A stretch of DNA of 5,916 bases from an uncultured bacterium (GCA_938016625.1 CALILB010000176.1:1-5916); one strand, 5' to 3'. Shown: positions 1-5,796, counted from the stretch's first letter. Notes: generated from the letters alone by a model not told the origin. Numbers and translations: made by a program.

Positions 1-181
1 CCAGCTTCACCCGGGCTGAGTGCCGATCCCCGGTCAGCCCATCGATGATCTCGACTCCGCGCTCCTCGAGTAAACGCAAGGTCTCGCCCCTCGCCAGCAG
101 CGTCACATCCTGGCCGCTCTTCTCGAGCCGAAGGGCCAGCCACCGCCCGATCGGCCCAGCACCAAAGATCAGCGTTTTCAT
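1..181 (-). CDS. Ketopantoate reductase-like NAD(P)-binding protein, N-terminal part
   Basis: Only the first 60 codons are in the window; the gene continues past the left edge. The protein begins MKTLIFGAGPIGRWLALRLE, a Rossmann nucleotide-binding start with G-x-G-x-x-G at residues 7-12. A second strand, VTLLAR, ends in an arginine as in NADPH-using members of the ApbA/PanE family. Residues 36-48 (TLRLLEERGVEII) match the region that follows in that family. PanE reduces 2-dehydropantoate to pantoate with NADPH in the cytoplasm (pantothenate and CoA synthesis), but many paralogues act on other substrates, so no symbol is given. The ATG start is supported by a purine-rich GGAAGGGGG (plus-strand 189-197) 7 nt upstream. 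The gene lies 129 bp downstream of the kinase gene on the same strand. I see no convincing promoter or terminator in that gap, so co-transcription is possible but unproven. Confidence 0.82.
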   Translation of the reverse strand, partial: MKTLIFGAGPIGRWLALRLEKSGQDVTLLARGETLRLLEERGVEIIDGLTGDRHSARVKL

Positions 182-188
182 CGTCCGA

Positions 189-197
189 CCCCCTTCC
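189..197 (-). promoter_or_regulatory. Ribosome binding site of the reductase-like gene
   Basis: On the minus strand this reads GGAAGGGGG and ends 7 nt before the ATG at 181. It fixes the start of the truncated reductase-like gene. Confidence 0.6.
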
Positions 198-310
198 AAC
201 AAGAAGGACGACTAAGACCATGTTAGAGCCGATGGCTTGGACTCTTCACCACCCAAACGGGCAGTATCTCGTCTCCGTTGATGTGCGCGGATTGACCGGC
301 ACCTGGACTG

Positions 311-3046
311 TCAACCTTGTTCGTACTTCGCCAACAACGCCTCGAAACGTGGATCCTCCTGCAACGGATCCCACCGTGGATCCATCCTCAGGAAGGGCGC
401 TGAAAGGTACGACGGATTGGCGAGCAGATACTCGAGTCGCTCGAGTGCCGCTTCGGTGTCGCCCAGGATGGTGTAGATGTGGGCGAGGTCGATGACGTAG
501 GGCAGATAGTAGAAGCCGTCTTTCGAACGCGGCAACAGCTCGCACGCCAGTTGGCCCTCACGGACGGCCTCCTCGTCGCGCCCCAGGTTGGCGTAGACGA
601 TCCCCAGCGCGCTGTGGACCCTCGGATCCTCCGGCGAGGTCTTGGCTTCCTGCTCGAGCAGCCGTCGTGCCGTCTCGTACCCAACCGTCGCCTTGGTGTC
701 CTCGCCGAGGCGTTCGTAGACATAAGCGGCGAGCAGAGCATTGGGACGTAGCCACATCTTGGTGCGGATCCAACCCTCGTCCGTCGACTCGAGCCGGCCG
801 AGAGCGGCCTCGTAACGGTCCTCGTACATCTCCTGCCAGTACAAGCTCCAGCGGGCCCAGTTGGTGGTCGAGTTCGGCAAGGCCTCGAGAACCGGACGTG
901 TCTCACCGGCGTCGCCATGCCAACCCCACAGCGACAGGGCTTTGTAGAAATAAGACCAGAAGGCGTCGGGTGACAGGTTGATCGCCTCGTCGGCCGCCGC
1001 GACAGCCTCCGGGTAGCGGCGCAGCGAATTCAGCGCCCACGAAATATAGGTGGTGAGATTCGCGTCACGGGGACTGAGCTCGAAACCCCGCTGAAAAGCC
1101 TCGAGCGCCTCCTCCCATTGATCCTGGACGATATAGAGCTCGCCCATCGCCTTGAGGACTTCAGCACTGCCCGCGAGGCCCTCGGCCGCCCGCTCGAGCT
1201 CTGCCAGGGCTCCTTCGACGTCACGGTGCGCCCAGAGCCTGTAGTACCCGAGATCGAGCGCCACGCGGGGGTCATCGGGCGCCAATTCGACAGCGGTCTC
1301 GGCCGCTCGGGTCGCCGCCTCGAGCCGCTCGGGAGTGAGGTCGTGGCGGAAGTAGCGGACGAGGGCGTGTCCTCGAGCGATCTCCGCGTGGGCGAGCGCG
1401 AACCCGGGGTCGAGCTCCACTGCCCGCTCGAAGGCCTGCATCGAGCGCTCCCAATTTTCGTATGTGAAGTGCGGCCGGTTGGCCCAGTAGCGCCCGCGTA
1501 GGTACGCCTGGTAGGCCTCGAGGTTGTCGGTCGGCCGGGTATCGAGCGCACCCATCTCACCCCCGGCGAGCGTGATGCCGAGCTCGGTGGTGACCTCGCG
1601 GGCAATCTCCACCTGGATCTCGAAGACGTCGTCGAGCACCCGGTCGTAGGTCTGCACCCACAGGTGGGTGTCGGAGTCCGCACTGATGAGCTGCGGCGTG
1701 ATGCGGATCCGGCTGCCACCCCCCTCCACGCCGGCCCACCGAACCGTTCCCTCGAGCACGTAGCCCACGTTGAGCTCACCGGCGATCTCGGGGATCGACT
1801 TCTCGGTCTGCTCGTATTGTCGCGCACTGGTCCGGGAGATCACCTGGATGCCGCTCACCGAAGCCAGACGGGCGGTGATCTCCTCGGTCATGCCCTCGGC
1901 GAAGAAGGCCTCCTCCGCCTTGCCGAGGTTTTCGAAAGGCAGAACGACAATCCGGATCGGCGGCTCGTCTCCAGGTTCACCGACTCCACGTTCGAACAGC
2001 GCCTCCGGCCGCAGGACCAGCAACAGAAATATGACGGCGGCGATCACAATCGCGAGCACGTGCGGCCAGCGTTTGGCGATCGCGGCCTGGGCCCCGACAG
2101 GCGGTGCCGTAGCCGCGGTGTCGATCGCCCCGAGCGTCAACGCCAAATCATGCGCCGAGTTGAAGCGGTCCTGCGGTCGTTTCTCGAGGCATTTGGACAC
2201 CACTCCCGCCAGCGTCGCCGGCACGCCTGGCGCGGCCGAGGTCATCGCCTCCGGGTCCTCCTTGAGGATCGCCGCCGCGGTCTCGATACTGGTCGTGCCG
2301 CCAAACGGCCGCCGACCGGTCAACATCTCGTACAGGACTATCCCGAGGGCGAAGATGTCCGAGCGGTGGTCGGCCGGCTGTCCCTGCACCTGCTCCGGCG
2401 CCATGTAAGGAAGGGTGCCGAGCAGATGCCCGGGAGCGGTGTCTAGGAACTCGGTGGGCGACTCGGTCGTCAGCTCCGCCTCGGGCAGCCTCAGCTTGGC
2501 GAGACCGAAATCGAGGATCTTGATGCGGCCGTCTTTGGTGAGAAAGACGTTCTCCGGTTTGAGGTCGCGGTGGGCGATCCCTTTGTCGTGGGCCGCCGCC
2601 AGGCCGTCGGCGATCGACCTCGCGTACTCCACCGCCTTGCCGGTCGTTATGTTGCCCTTCGAGATCAATTCGCGCAACGACTCCCCTTCGAGCAGCTCCA
2701 TGACGAGGAGGTGCACGGTCCTCGCGGAGACGGGCTCGACACCCGCCCCTTCGTCGGTCTCACCGATTTCGAAGCTTTCGAAGCCATGGACGGTCGCGAT
2801 ATTGGGGTGGTTGAGGGCCGCCAACGCCTTCGCCTCCCGCTCGAACCGCTGCAAACGGTCCGCATCGGAGGCCAACTCCTCGGGTAATACCTTGATCGCC
2901 ACCTCCCGCTCGAGCCGCTCGTCGTGCGCCCGGTAGACCTCCCCCATCCCGCCCTCGCCGATCTTCTCGACTATGCGGTAGTGGCCGAGGGTGCGACCGA
3001 TCAGGCCTGACATCGATTGTGGATCCCCAGATTTATAGTAGCGCAT
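311..3046 (-). CDS. Membrane Ser/Thr protein kinase with TolB-like domain and TPR array
   Basis: This is a 911-residue receptor-like kinase that would phosphorylate Ser/Thr on unknown cytoplasmic targets. Kinase domain, about residues 23-305: glycine loop IGEGGMGEV (29-37), VAIK lysine 52, alphaC Glu71, HRDLKPEN (159-166, catalytic Asp161), DFG (179-181), APE (216-218), Asp230 and Arg294. All catalytic residues are present. The loop at about 89-110 is longer and more acidic than usual. Residues 328-345 are a hydrophobic span preceded by AKRW, so the C-terminal part should lie outside the cytoplasmic membrane. Residues 362-485 resemble the TolB-like/FlgO-type domain (IVVLPFENLG, FFAEGMTEEI, LEGTVRW, HLWVQTYDR). 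Residues 505-877 are TPR-like helical repeats, with clear ones at 532-550, 571-600, 630-658, 664-692, 805-838 and 848-876. The tail has the DPRWDPLQEDPRF signature common in this family. The start is uncertain: Met1 has AGGAG 10 nt upstream, but Met12 (position 3013, MSGLIGRTLGHYRI) matches where relatives usually begin and has GGGGA 10 nt upstream. Confidence 0.93.
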   Translation of the reverse strand: MRYYKSGDPQSMSGLIGRTLGHYRIVEKIGEGGMGEVYRAHDERLEREVAIKVLPEELASDADRLQRFEREAKALAALNHPNIATVHGFESFEIGETDEGAGVEPVSARTVHLLVMELLEGESLRELISKGNITTGKAVEYARSIADGLAAAHDKGIAHRDLKPENVFLTKDGRIKILDFGLAKLRLPEAELTTESPTEFLDTAPGHLLGTLPYMAPEQVQGQPADHRSDIFALGIVLYEMLTGRRPFGGTTSIETAAAILKEDPEAMTSAAPGVPATLAGVVSKCLEKRPQDRFNSAHDLALTLGAIDTAATAPPVGAQAAIAKRWPHVLAIVIAAVIFLLLVLRPEALFERGVGEPGDEPPIRIVVLPFENLGKAEEAFFAEGMTEEITARLASVSGIQVISRTSARQYEQTEKSIPEIAGELNVGYVLEGTVRWAGVEGGGSRIRITPQLISADSDTHLWVQTYDRVLDDVFEIQVEIAREVTTELGITLAGGEMGALDTRPTDNLEAYQAYLRGRYWANRPHFTYENWERSMQAFERAVELDPGFALAHAEIARGHALVRYFRHDLTPERLEAATRAAETAVELAPDDPRVALDLGYYRLWAHRDVEGALAELERAAEGLAGSAEVLKAMGELYIVQDQWEEALEAFQRGFELSPRDANLTTYISWALNSLRRYPEAVAAADEAINLSPDAFWSYFYKALSLWGWHGDAGETRPVLEALPNSTTNWARWSLYWQEMYEDRYEAALGRLESTDEGWIRTKMWLRPNALLAAYVYERLGEDTKATVGYETARRLLEQEAKTSPEDPRVHSALGIVYANLGRDEEAVREGQLACELLPRSKDGFYYLPYVIDLAHIYTILGDTEAALERLEYLLANPSYLSAPFLRMDPRWDPLQEDPRFEALLAKYEQG
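3032..3037 (-). promoter_or_regulatory. Possible -10 element for the kinase gene
   Basis: The minus strand reads TATAAA here, 19 bases before the alternative start at 3013. It is the only AT-rich hexamer in the area, but no good -35 lies at 16-19 bp. If it is used, the transcript would begin inside the longer reading frame and Met12 would be the true start. It would also place the start point very close to the GGGGA motif, so the support is weak. Confidence 0.22.
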
Positions 3047-3078
3047 CGCCGATCGGCTCCTAAGCCGCTGAGTATTGG

Positions 3079-3108
3079 TTGACAGCTCCTTCGATAGTGT
3101 AATACACT
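3079..3108 (+). promoter_or_regulatory. Sigma70-type promoter of the RHH-PIN operon
   Basis: A perfect TTGACA (3079-3084) is followed, after 18 bp, by TACACT (3103-3108, 4 of 6 to TATAAT). Transcription would start about 6-8 bases later, at about 3114-3116, which is the antitoxin ATG itself. No Shine-Dalgarno sequence lies before that ATG, so the mRNA is probably leaderless. The -10 lies inside the inverted repeat at 3093-3111. Confidence 0.66.
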
Positions 3109-3111
3109 GTC
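3093..3111 (+). promoter_or_regulatory. Inverted-repeat operator for the RHH antitoxin
   Basis: GATAGTGTAATACACTGTC is a palindrome with 8-base arms around AAT, with 7 of 8 positions paired. It covers the -10 element of the RHH-PIN promoter. Ribbon-helix-helix antitoxins usually repress their own operon by binding short palindromes over the promoter, so this is the likely autoregulatory site. It lies 47 bp or more upstream of the kinase start on the other strand, so an effect on the kinase is also conceivable. Confidence 0.62.
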
Positions 3112-3115
3112 TTAC

Positions 3116-3334
3116 ATGAGCGGAACACTCACCATCCGACTGCCACCCGACCTCGCCAAAAAGCTCGATGAGGTCTGCCGCCGCTCCGGTCGCACCCGCA
3201 GCGATGTGGCTCGCGAAGCCCTACGGCGCCAGCTCGCCCTCGAAAGCTTCGAGCAGCTCCGCCAGCGGGTCATGCCCTTCGCCGAGGCTCGCGGCTACCT
3301 CACCGACGAAGATGTCTTCCGCGACATCTCGTGA
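3116..3334 (+). CDS. Ribbon-helix-helix (CopG/Arc-type) antitoxin
   Basis: This is a 72-residue protein with the classical MetJ/Arc ribbon-helix-helix layout: beta strand GTLTIRLP (3-10), helix A PDLAKKLDEVCRRSG (11-25) and helix B TRSDVAREALRRQLAL (27-42). As a dimer the strands would enter the DNA major groove. Residues 43-72, with YLTDEDVFRDIS at the end, form the tail expected to cover and neutralise the partner toxin. The stop codon overlaps the toxin GTG start by 4 nt (GTGA, 3331-3334), so the two are translationally coupled. There is no ribosome binding site before the ATG, and the predicted transcription start coincides with it. The operon is likely repressed by its own product through the palindrome at 3093-3111. 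The family call is firm. The antitoxin role follows from the neighbour and has not been tested. Confidence 0.92.
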   Translation: MSGTLTIRLPPDLAKKLDEVCRRSGRTRSDVAREALRRQLALESFEQLRQRVMPFAEARGYLTDEDVFRDIS

Positions 3335-3732
3335 GAGTCTTCCTCGACACCAACGTCCTCGTCAGCGCCTTCGCCACCCGCGGGCTATGCGCCGATCTCC
3401 TACGCGAGATCCTGGCCCGTCACCAGCTGCTGGTCGGCGAGGTCGTCCTCGCCGAGCTCGAAAGAGCCCTCACCCGGAAACTGGAAGTTCCCGCACCGAT
3501 TGTCCAGGAGATCCTCGCCTCACTTCGTGAGCACGAAGTCGTCCCTCGACCGCACACGTCCGGCGACTACGGGCTCGAGGATCCCGATGACGCCTGGATC
3601 GTCGCCTCGGCCGAATCCGGCAAAGCCGATCTCCTGGTCACCGGGGACAACGATCTCCTCGCGGCGGGCGACCGCGTCGACCTCCCCATCCTCGCCCCCC
3701 GCGCCTTCTGGAACCTGCTGAGGAAGAGCTGA
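3331..3732 (+). CDS. PIN-domain RNase toxin (COG1569/TIGR00305-like)
   Basis: This is a 133-residue PIN-domain protein, the usual length for the 'putative toxin-antitoxin system toxin component, PIN family' group. The acidic metal site is complete: Asp6 and Asn8 in FLDTNVLVSAF, Glu42 in LAELERAL, DPDD (84-87) and TGDND (104-108). Such proteins are Mg2+/Mn2+-dependent endoribonucleases that inhibit growth by cutting RNA; the RNA target here cannot be read from sequence. The GTG start overlaps the antitoxin stop (GTGA), giving translational coupling and antitoxin-first order. Residues 13-21 (AFATRGLCA) recur almost exactly in the remnant at 5094-5156. The gene ends 13 bp from the end of the convergent acyl-CoA dehydrogenase gene. 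The two are separated by a self-complementary GGCCCGGGCC (3737-3746) and no recognisable terminator. It appears intact. Confidence 0.93.
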   Translation: MRVFLDTNVLVSAFATRGLCADLLREILARHQLLVGEVVLAELERALTRKLEVPAPIVQEILASLREHEVVPRPHTSGDYGLEDPDDAWIVASAESGKADLLVTGDNDLLAAGDRVDLPILAPRAFWNLLRKS

Positions 3733-3745
3733 GCTCGGCCCGGGC

Positions 3746-5017
3746 CTACTTGCCCTGGTCGTAGACGCGCCACATGTCGGCGTCGTCGAAGATCTTCTCG
3801 GACGGGTCCGGATGCATCGCATCCAGCTCCGAGTCCCGGTAGAACTCCCGCTCACCAAAGACCTCCTCGAAATAGTCGTGCTGGACCATGGCGCTCATGA
3901 TCTCGTTGGTGCCGGTCCAGATCTGCGCCAGCCTGACGTCGCGCACCATCCGCTCGATCGGGTAGACATCGGTGTAGCCGATGCCGCCGGTGACCTGCAT
4001 GGCGAGGTTGACCACCTCCCAGGCCGCCGTGGTGACGAACTTCTTGGTCTCGGAGACGATTCGGCGCACGTTGGGCGCATTGACGTCGACGGCCCGCGCC
4101 GCCTGGTAGACCATGGCGCGGCAGGCGTCGAGCTGGGTGATCGCCTCGGCGATCATGAAGGAGACCCCCTGGAACTTGCGGATCGGGCGCCCGAACTGGA
4201 TCCGCCGGTCGGCGTACCTCATCGCCACCGCGAGCGCGGCGTTCATGATTCCCATGCATGGCGCGGCGCTGGTCAACCGCTCCGGGATCATCATGCGATG
4301 GAAGACCTCGGCGCCCCCGTGGAGCCGACCGACGAGGTTCTCCTTAGGGACCGGGACGTCGCGAAAGACGATCCGCCCCGTGCCGCCGCCCCGCGACCCC
4401 ATCAGCCCGTAGAGGTACTTGACCTCGACCGCGTCGCTCCGATCGACCAGCAGGGCCGAGATGCGCTCCTGGGAAGGCGCGTCCTCCTCGAGGTTGGTGC
4501 GGGCGTAGACCAGAAAGAAGTCCGCCCCCTCGGCCCCCACCACAAAGCGCTTCATCCCCCGCAGCTGGAAGTGATCCCCCATGTCGCGGGCGGTGCTCGC
4601 GGCGCCGAAGAAGTCGGATCCGCCCCGCGGCTCGGTCAGCGCCTCGGCCGCCACCTTCTCACCCGCGAGCATCGGCGCGAGATACCTCTGCTTCTGCTCT
4701 GCGGTGCCAAAACAGTGGAGCGCCTCGCCGACGATCGAGGGCATGACAAAGGCACAGCCCGCCGCCATCCCGAGGCAGCCGATCTCGCCCTGGACCGCCG
4801 AGTCCCCGACCCAGGAGAGCCCCTGGCCGCCGTACTCCTTTGGGAACCGTAGTCCGAGCAGACCGTGCCGGGCGTAGCTCTCATAAAGCTCGCGCGGAAA
4901 GCGGACCTCCTCCCGGTCCATGGCCTGCAAGTACTCGGGCTCCACCTGCTCCTTGGCGAACTCCCGCGCCCTGTCGCGCCAGGAGCGCTCCTCGTCGCTC
5001 AGCATGAAGTCGTACAT
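3746..5017 (-). CDS. Acyl-CoA dehydrogenase family flavoprotein
   Basis: This is a 423-residue cytoplasmic FAD enzyme that would make the alpha,beta double bond in an acyl-CoA and pass electrons to electron-transfer flavoprotein; the substrate is unknown. The all-alpha N-domain is at about 1-122, the beta domain with flavin/substrate signature ALTEPRGGSD at 126-135, and the C-domain with RIQFGRPIRKFQ at 272-283 and QVTGGIGYTD at 341-350. The Glu that serves as base in medium- and short-chain enzymes (IYEGT) is Thr368 here (IWTGTNEI). A Glu is found instead at 246 in IPERL, the helix-G position used by isovaleryl-CoA and long-chain enzymes, so activity is probably kept. The start at 5017 (MYDFMLSDEE) is chosen over 5182 for three reasons: GGGAGG lies 6 nt upstream, a promoter sits at 5053-5081, and the family begins here. 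The upstream 55 codons do not look like protein of this family. Confidence 0.94.
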   Translation of the reverse strand: MYDFMLSDEERSWRDRAREFAKEQVEPEYLQAMDREEVRFPRELYESYARHGLLGLRFPKEYGGQGLSWVGDSAVQGEIGCLGMAAGCAFVMPSIVGEALHCFGTAEQKQRYLAPMLAGEKVAAEALTEPRGGSDFFGAASTARDMGDHFQLRGMKRFVVGAEGADFFLVYARTNLEEDAPSQERISALLVDRSDAVEVKYLYGLMGSRGGGTGRIVFRDVPVPKENLVGRLHGGAEVFHRMMIPERLTSAAPCMGIMNAALAVAMRYADRRIQFGRPIRKFQGVSFMIAEAITQLDACRAMVYQAARAVDVNAPNVRRIVSETKKFVTTAAWEVVNLAMQVTGGIGYTDVYPIERMVRDVRLAQIWTGTNEIMSAMVQHDYFEEVFGEREFYRDSELDAMHPDPSEKIFDDADMWRVYDQGK

Positions 5018-5023
5018 GGTGAG

Positions 5024-5029
5024 CCTCCC
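5024..5029 (-). promoter_or_regulatory. Ribosome binding site of the acyl-CoA dehydrogenase
   Basis: The minus strand reads GGGAGG here, 6 nt before the ATG at 5017. It is the strongest Shine-Dalgarno sequence in the window and decides the start in favour of 5017 rather than the in-frame ATG at 5182. Confidence 0.78.
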
Positions 5030-5052
5030 GTCGTTTGTCGTCCGATGACCCC

Positions 5053-5081
5053 ATTGTCGCGCAGGGGTAAGGGCGTGGCAA
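5053..5081 (-). promoter_or_regulatory. Probable sigma70-type promoter of the acyl-CoA dehydrogenase
   Basis: On the minus strand, TTGCCA (plus 5076-5081, 5 of 6 to consensus) is followed after 17 bp by GACAAT (plus 5053-5058, 4 of 6). The predicted start at about 5046 would leave a leader of about 29 nt that includes the GGGAGG site. A short inverted repeat, GGGCC-TCGTG-GGCCC (5083-5097), lies directly upstream of the -35 and could be a regulator site. The hexamer match is by eye. Confidence 0.5.
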
Positions 5082-5093
5082 TGGGCCTCGTGG

Positions 5094-5156
5094 GCCCTCC
5101 TGACAGTCGCCTTCCCCACCCGCGGGCTGTGTGCGCCCATCCCCCCCGAAGCGCTC
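5094..5156 (+). pseudogene. Decayed 5' fragment of a second PIN-domain toxin gene
   Basis: Read in the frame starting at 5094, this non-coding stretch gives ALLTVAFPTRGLCA followed by PIPPEAL. It aligns without gaps to residues 8-28 of the PIN toxin encoded at 3331-3732: 11 of 21 residues are identical, and 8 of 9 in the core AF-x-TRGLCA (5109-5135 against 3367-3393). Within that core the DNA matches at 23 of 27 positions. Three of the four differences are silent third-base changes (cta/ctg, tgc/tgt, gcc/gcg), as expected from coding ancestry rather than chance. The first eight residues with the essential LDTN Asp are not recognisable upstream, there is no start codon in place, and the acidic residues further on are absent, so it cannot make an active toxin. 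A weak continuation (ASKYVL, about 5175-5192) may follow before hicA begins. Confidence 0.5.
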
Positions 5157-5211
5157 GCTCCAGAGGAGATCCAAGCCTCCAAATACGTCTTATTCCATCA
5201 GGGAACACCAG

Positions 5212-5217
5212 AAGGAG
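5212..5217 (+). promoter_or_regulatory. Ribosome binding site of hicA
   Basis: AAGGAG lies 12 nt before the ATG at 5230, a longer spacing than usual, which may keep toxin translation low. No better start codon lies nearer in the same frame. I found no convincing -35/-10 pair for the hicAB operon between 5160 and 5229. Confidence 0.5.
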
Positions 5218-5229
5218 TTCTAACCACCC

Positions 5230-5487
5230 ATGAGGCCCCAGAAACTCTTCCAGAAGATCACCGCAGGGGCATTTCAGAATGTCAAGTTCAGTGATTTTCA
5301 GAGGCTGGTCGAGCTGTTTGGATTCAATCTCGTCCGGGTCTCAGGAAGCCACCATATCTACTCACACCCTCGAATCCCCGAATTGATGAATATTCAGAAC
5401 GTGACCGGTAAAGCGAAGCCATATCAGATTCGGCAATTTCTACGCATCGTGGAGCGTTACAATCTGCAGTCAGAGGTCGACAAGTGA
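5230..5487 (+). CDS. hicA: HicA-family mRNA interferase toxin
   Basis: This is an 85-residue protein of the HicA family (COG1724 type), small RNA-cleaving toxins with a double-stranded-RNA-binding-like fold that cut mRNA independently of translation. The key motif is VSGSHHIYSHP at 37-47, with His41 in the position of the catalytic histidine. It sits between the helix FSDFQRLVELFGF (20-32) and the C-terminal KPYQIRQFLRIVERYNL (63-79), both typical of the family. Toxin-first order and a 4-nt GTGA overlap with the next gene are the usual hicAB arrangement. G+C is about 49% by my hand count, clearly below the flanking genes (visibly above 60%), which suggests horizontal acquisition. The ATG at 5230 is preceded by AAGGAG at a rather long 12 nt. 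Confidence 0.92.
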   Translation: MRPQKLFQKITAGAFQNVKFSDFQRLVELFGFNLVRVSGSHHIYSHPRIPELMNIQNVTGKAKPYQIRQFLRIVERYNLQSEVDK

Positions 5488-5705
5488 GCGATTACCACAT
5501 CAACATCTTTTACAGCGAAGAGGATCAGGCGTATATCGCCGACATCCCAGACCTCGAAGCCTGCTCTGCCCTGGGCTCGACGCCCGACGAAGCCTTGGCC
5601 GAAGTTAAAAAGGCCAAAGAAGCCTGGCTCGCGGCTGCCCGTGAGACCGGCAAACCGATACCCCCACCCCGCTATCGTCCGGCTATTTACCAGACGGGCC
5701 GTTAA
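5484..5705 (+). CDS. hicB: Short HicB-family antitoxin
   Basis: This is a 73-residue partner of HicA with the partial RNase-H-like HicB fold: YHINIFYSEEDQAYIADIPD (4-23), then LEACSALGSTPDEALAEVKKAKEAWLAAARETGKPIPPPR (24-63). It would bind HicA and mask its active site. The GTG start lies inside the hicA stop region (GTGA, 5484-5487), so it is translated by coupling. The protein stops soon after the core domain and has no C-terminal helix-turn-helix or ribbon-helix-helix domain, which longer HicB proteins use to repress their operon. Short HicB forms are known, so this need not be a truncation. Its G+C is higher than that of hicA (62% in the 5521-5580 stretch). Confidence 0.9.
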   Translation: MSDYHINIFYSEEDQAYIADIPDLEACSALGSTPDEALAEVKKAKEAWLAAARETGKPIPPPRYRPAIYQTGR

Positions 5706-5753
5706 TCCTCGGCGCCTCGGCCCGAGTCATAGGCCAATGCCCACTCACCGCAC

Positions 5754-5769
5754 CCCGGCTCGCGCCGGG
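5754..5769. other. GC-rich stem-loop between convergent genes
   Basis: CCCGGC-TCGC-GCCGGG forms a perfect 6-bp stem with a 4-nt loop in the 91-bp gap between the end of hicB and the end of the next minus-strand gene. No T-run follows on either strand, so it is not a standard intrinsic terminator. It may slow polymerase or act with a termination factor. Confidence 0.3.
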
Positions 5770-5796
5770 CGGAAAAGGTGAGCGCGGGCTCCCCGT

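Noticed and set aside
220..495. A 91-codon plus-strand open frame starting in the gap before the reductase-like gene
   Set aside because: Most of it is antisense to the end of the kinase gene, and the part in the gap has no recognisable motif or ribosome binding site.
1664..2446. Long plus-strand open frames opposite the kinase gene
   Set aside because: They are antisense to the well-conserved kinase, membrane and TolB-like regions and show no domain signature.
3737..3746. Perfect palindrome GGCCCGGGCC at the PIN/acyl-CoA dehydrogenase junction
   Set aside because: It has no loop and no T-run, and it overlaps the last base of a stop codon. In G+C-rich DNA such a 10-mer can arise by chance.
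3812..4852. A 346-codon plus-strand open frame opposite the acyl-CoA dehydrogenase
   Set aside because: It lies wholly antisense to a clear enzyme gene and is His/Asp/Arg/Leu-rich in the way typical of the mirror frame of a high-G+C gene.
1..5000. Strong excess of CTCGAG (about 17 copies)
   Set aside because: The copies checked read as in-frame Leu-Glu (CTC GAG) within real genes. They are explained by codon preference and the Leu-Glu-rich helical repeats, not by a DNA signal.
5018..5182. N-terminal extension of the acyl-CoA dehydrogenase to the ATG at 5182
   Set aside because: The extra 55 residues do not resemble the family. A GGGAGG site and a promoter lie inside this stretch, and it runs antisense to the PIN-gene remnant.
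5754..5769. Stem-loop considered as an intrinsic terminator
   Set aside because: Neither strand has a T-run after the stem.
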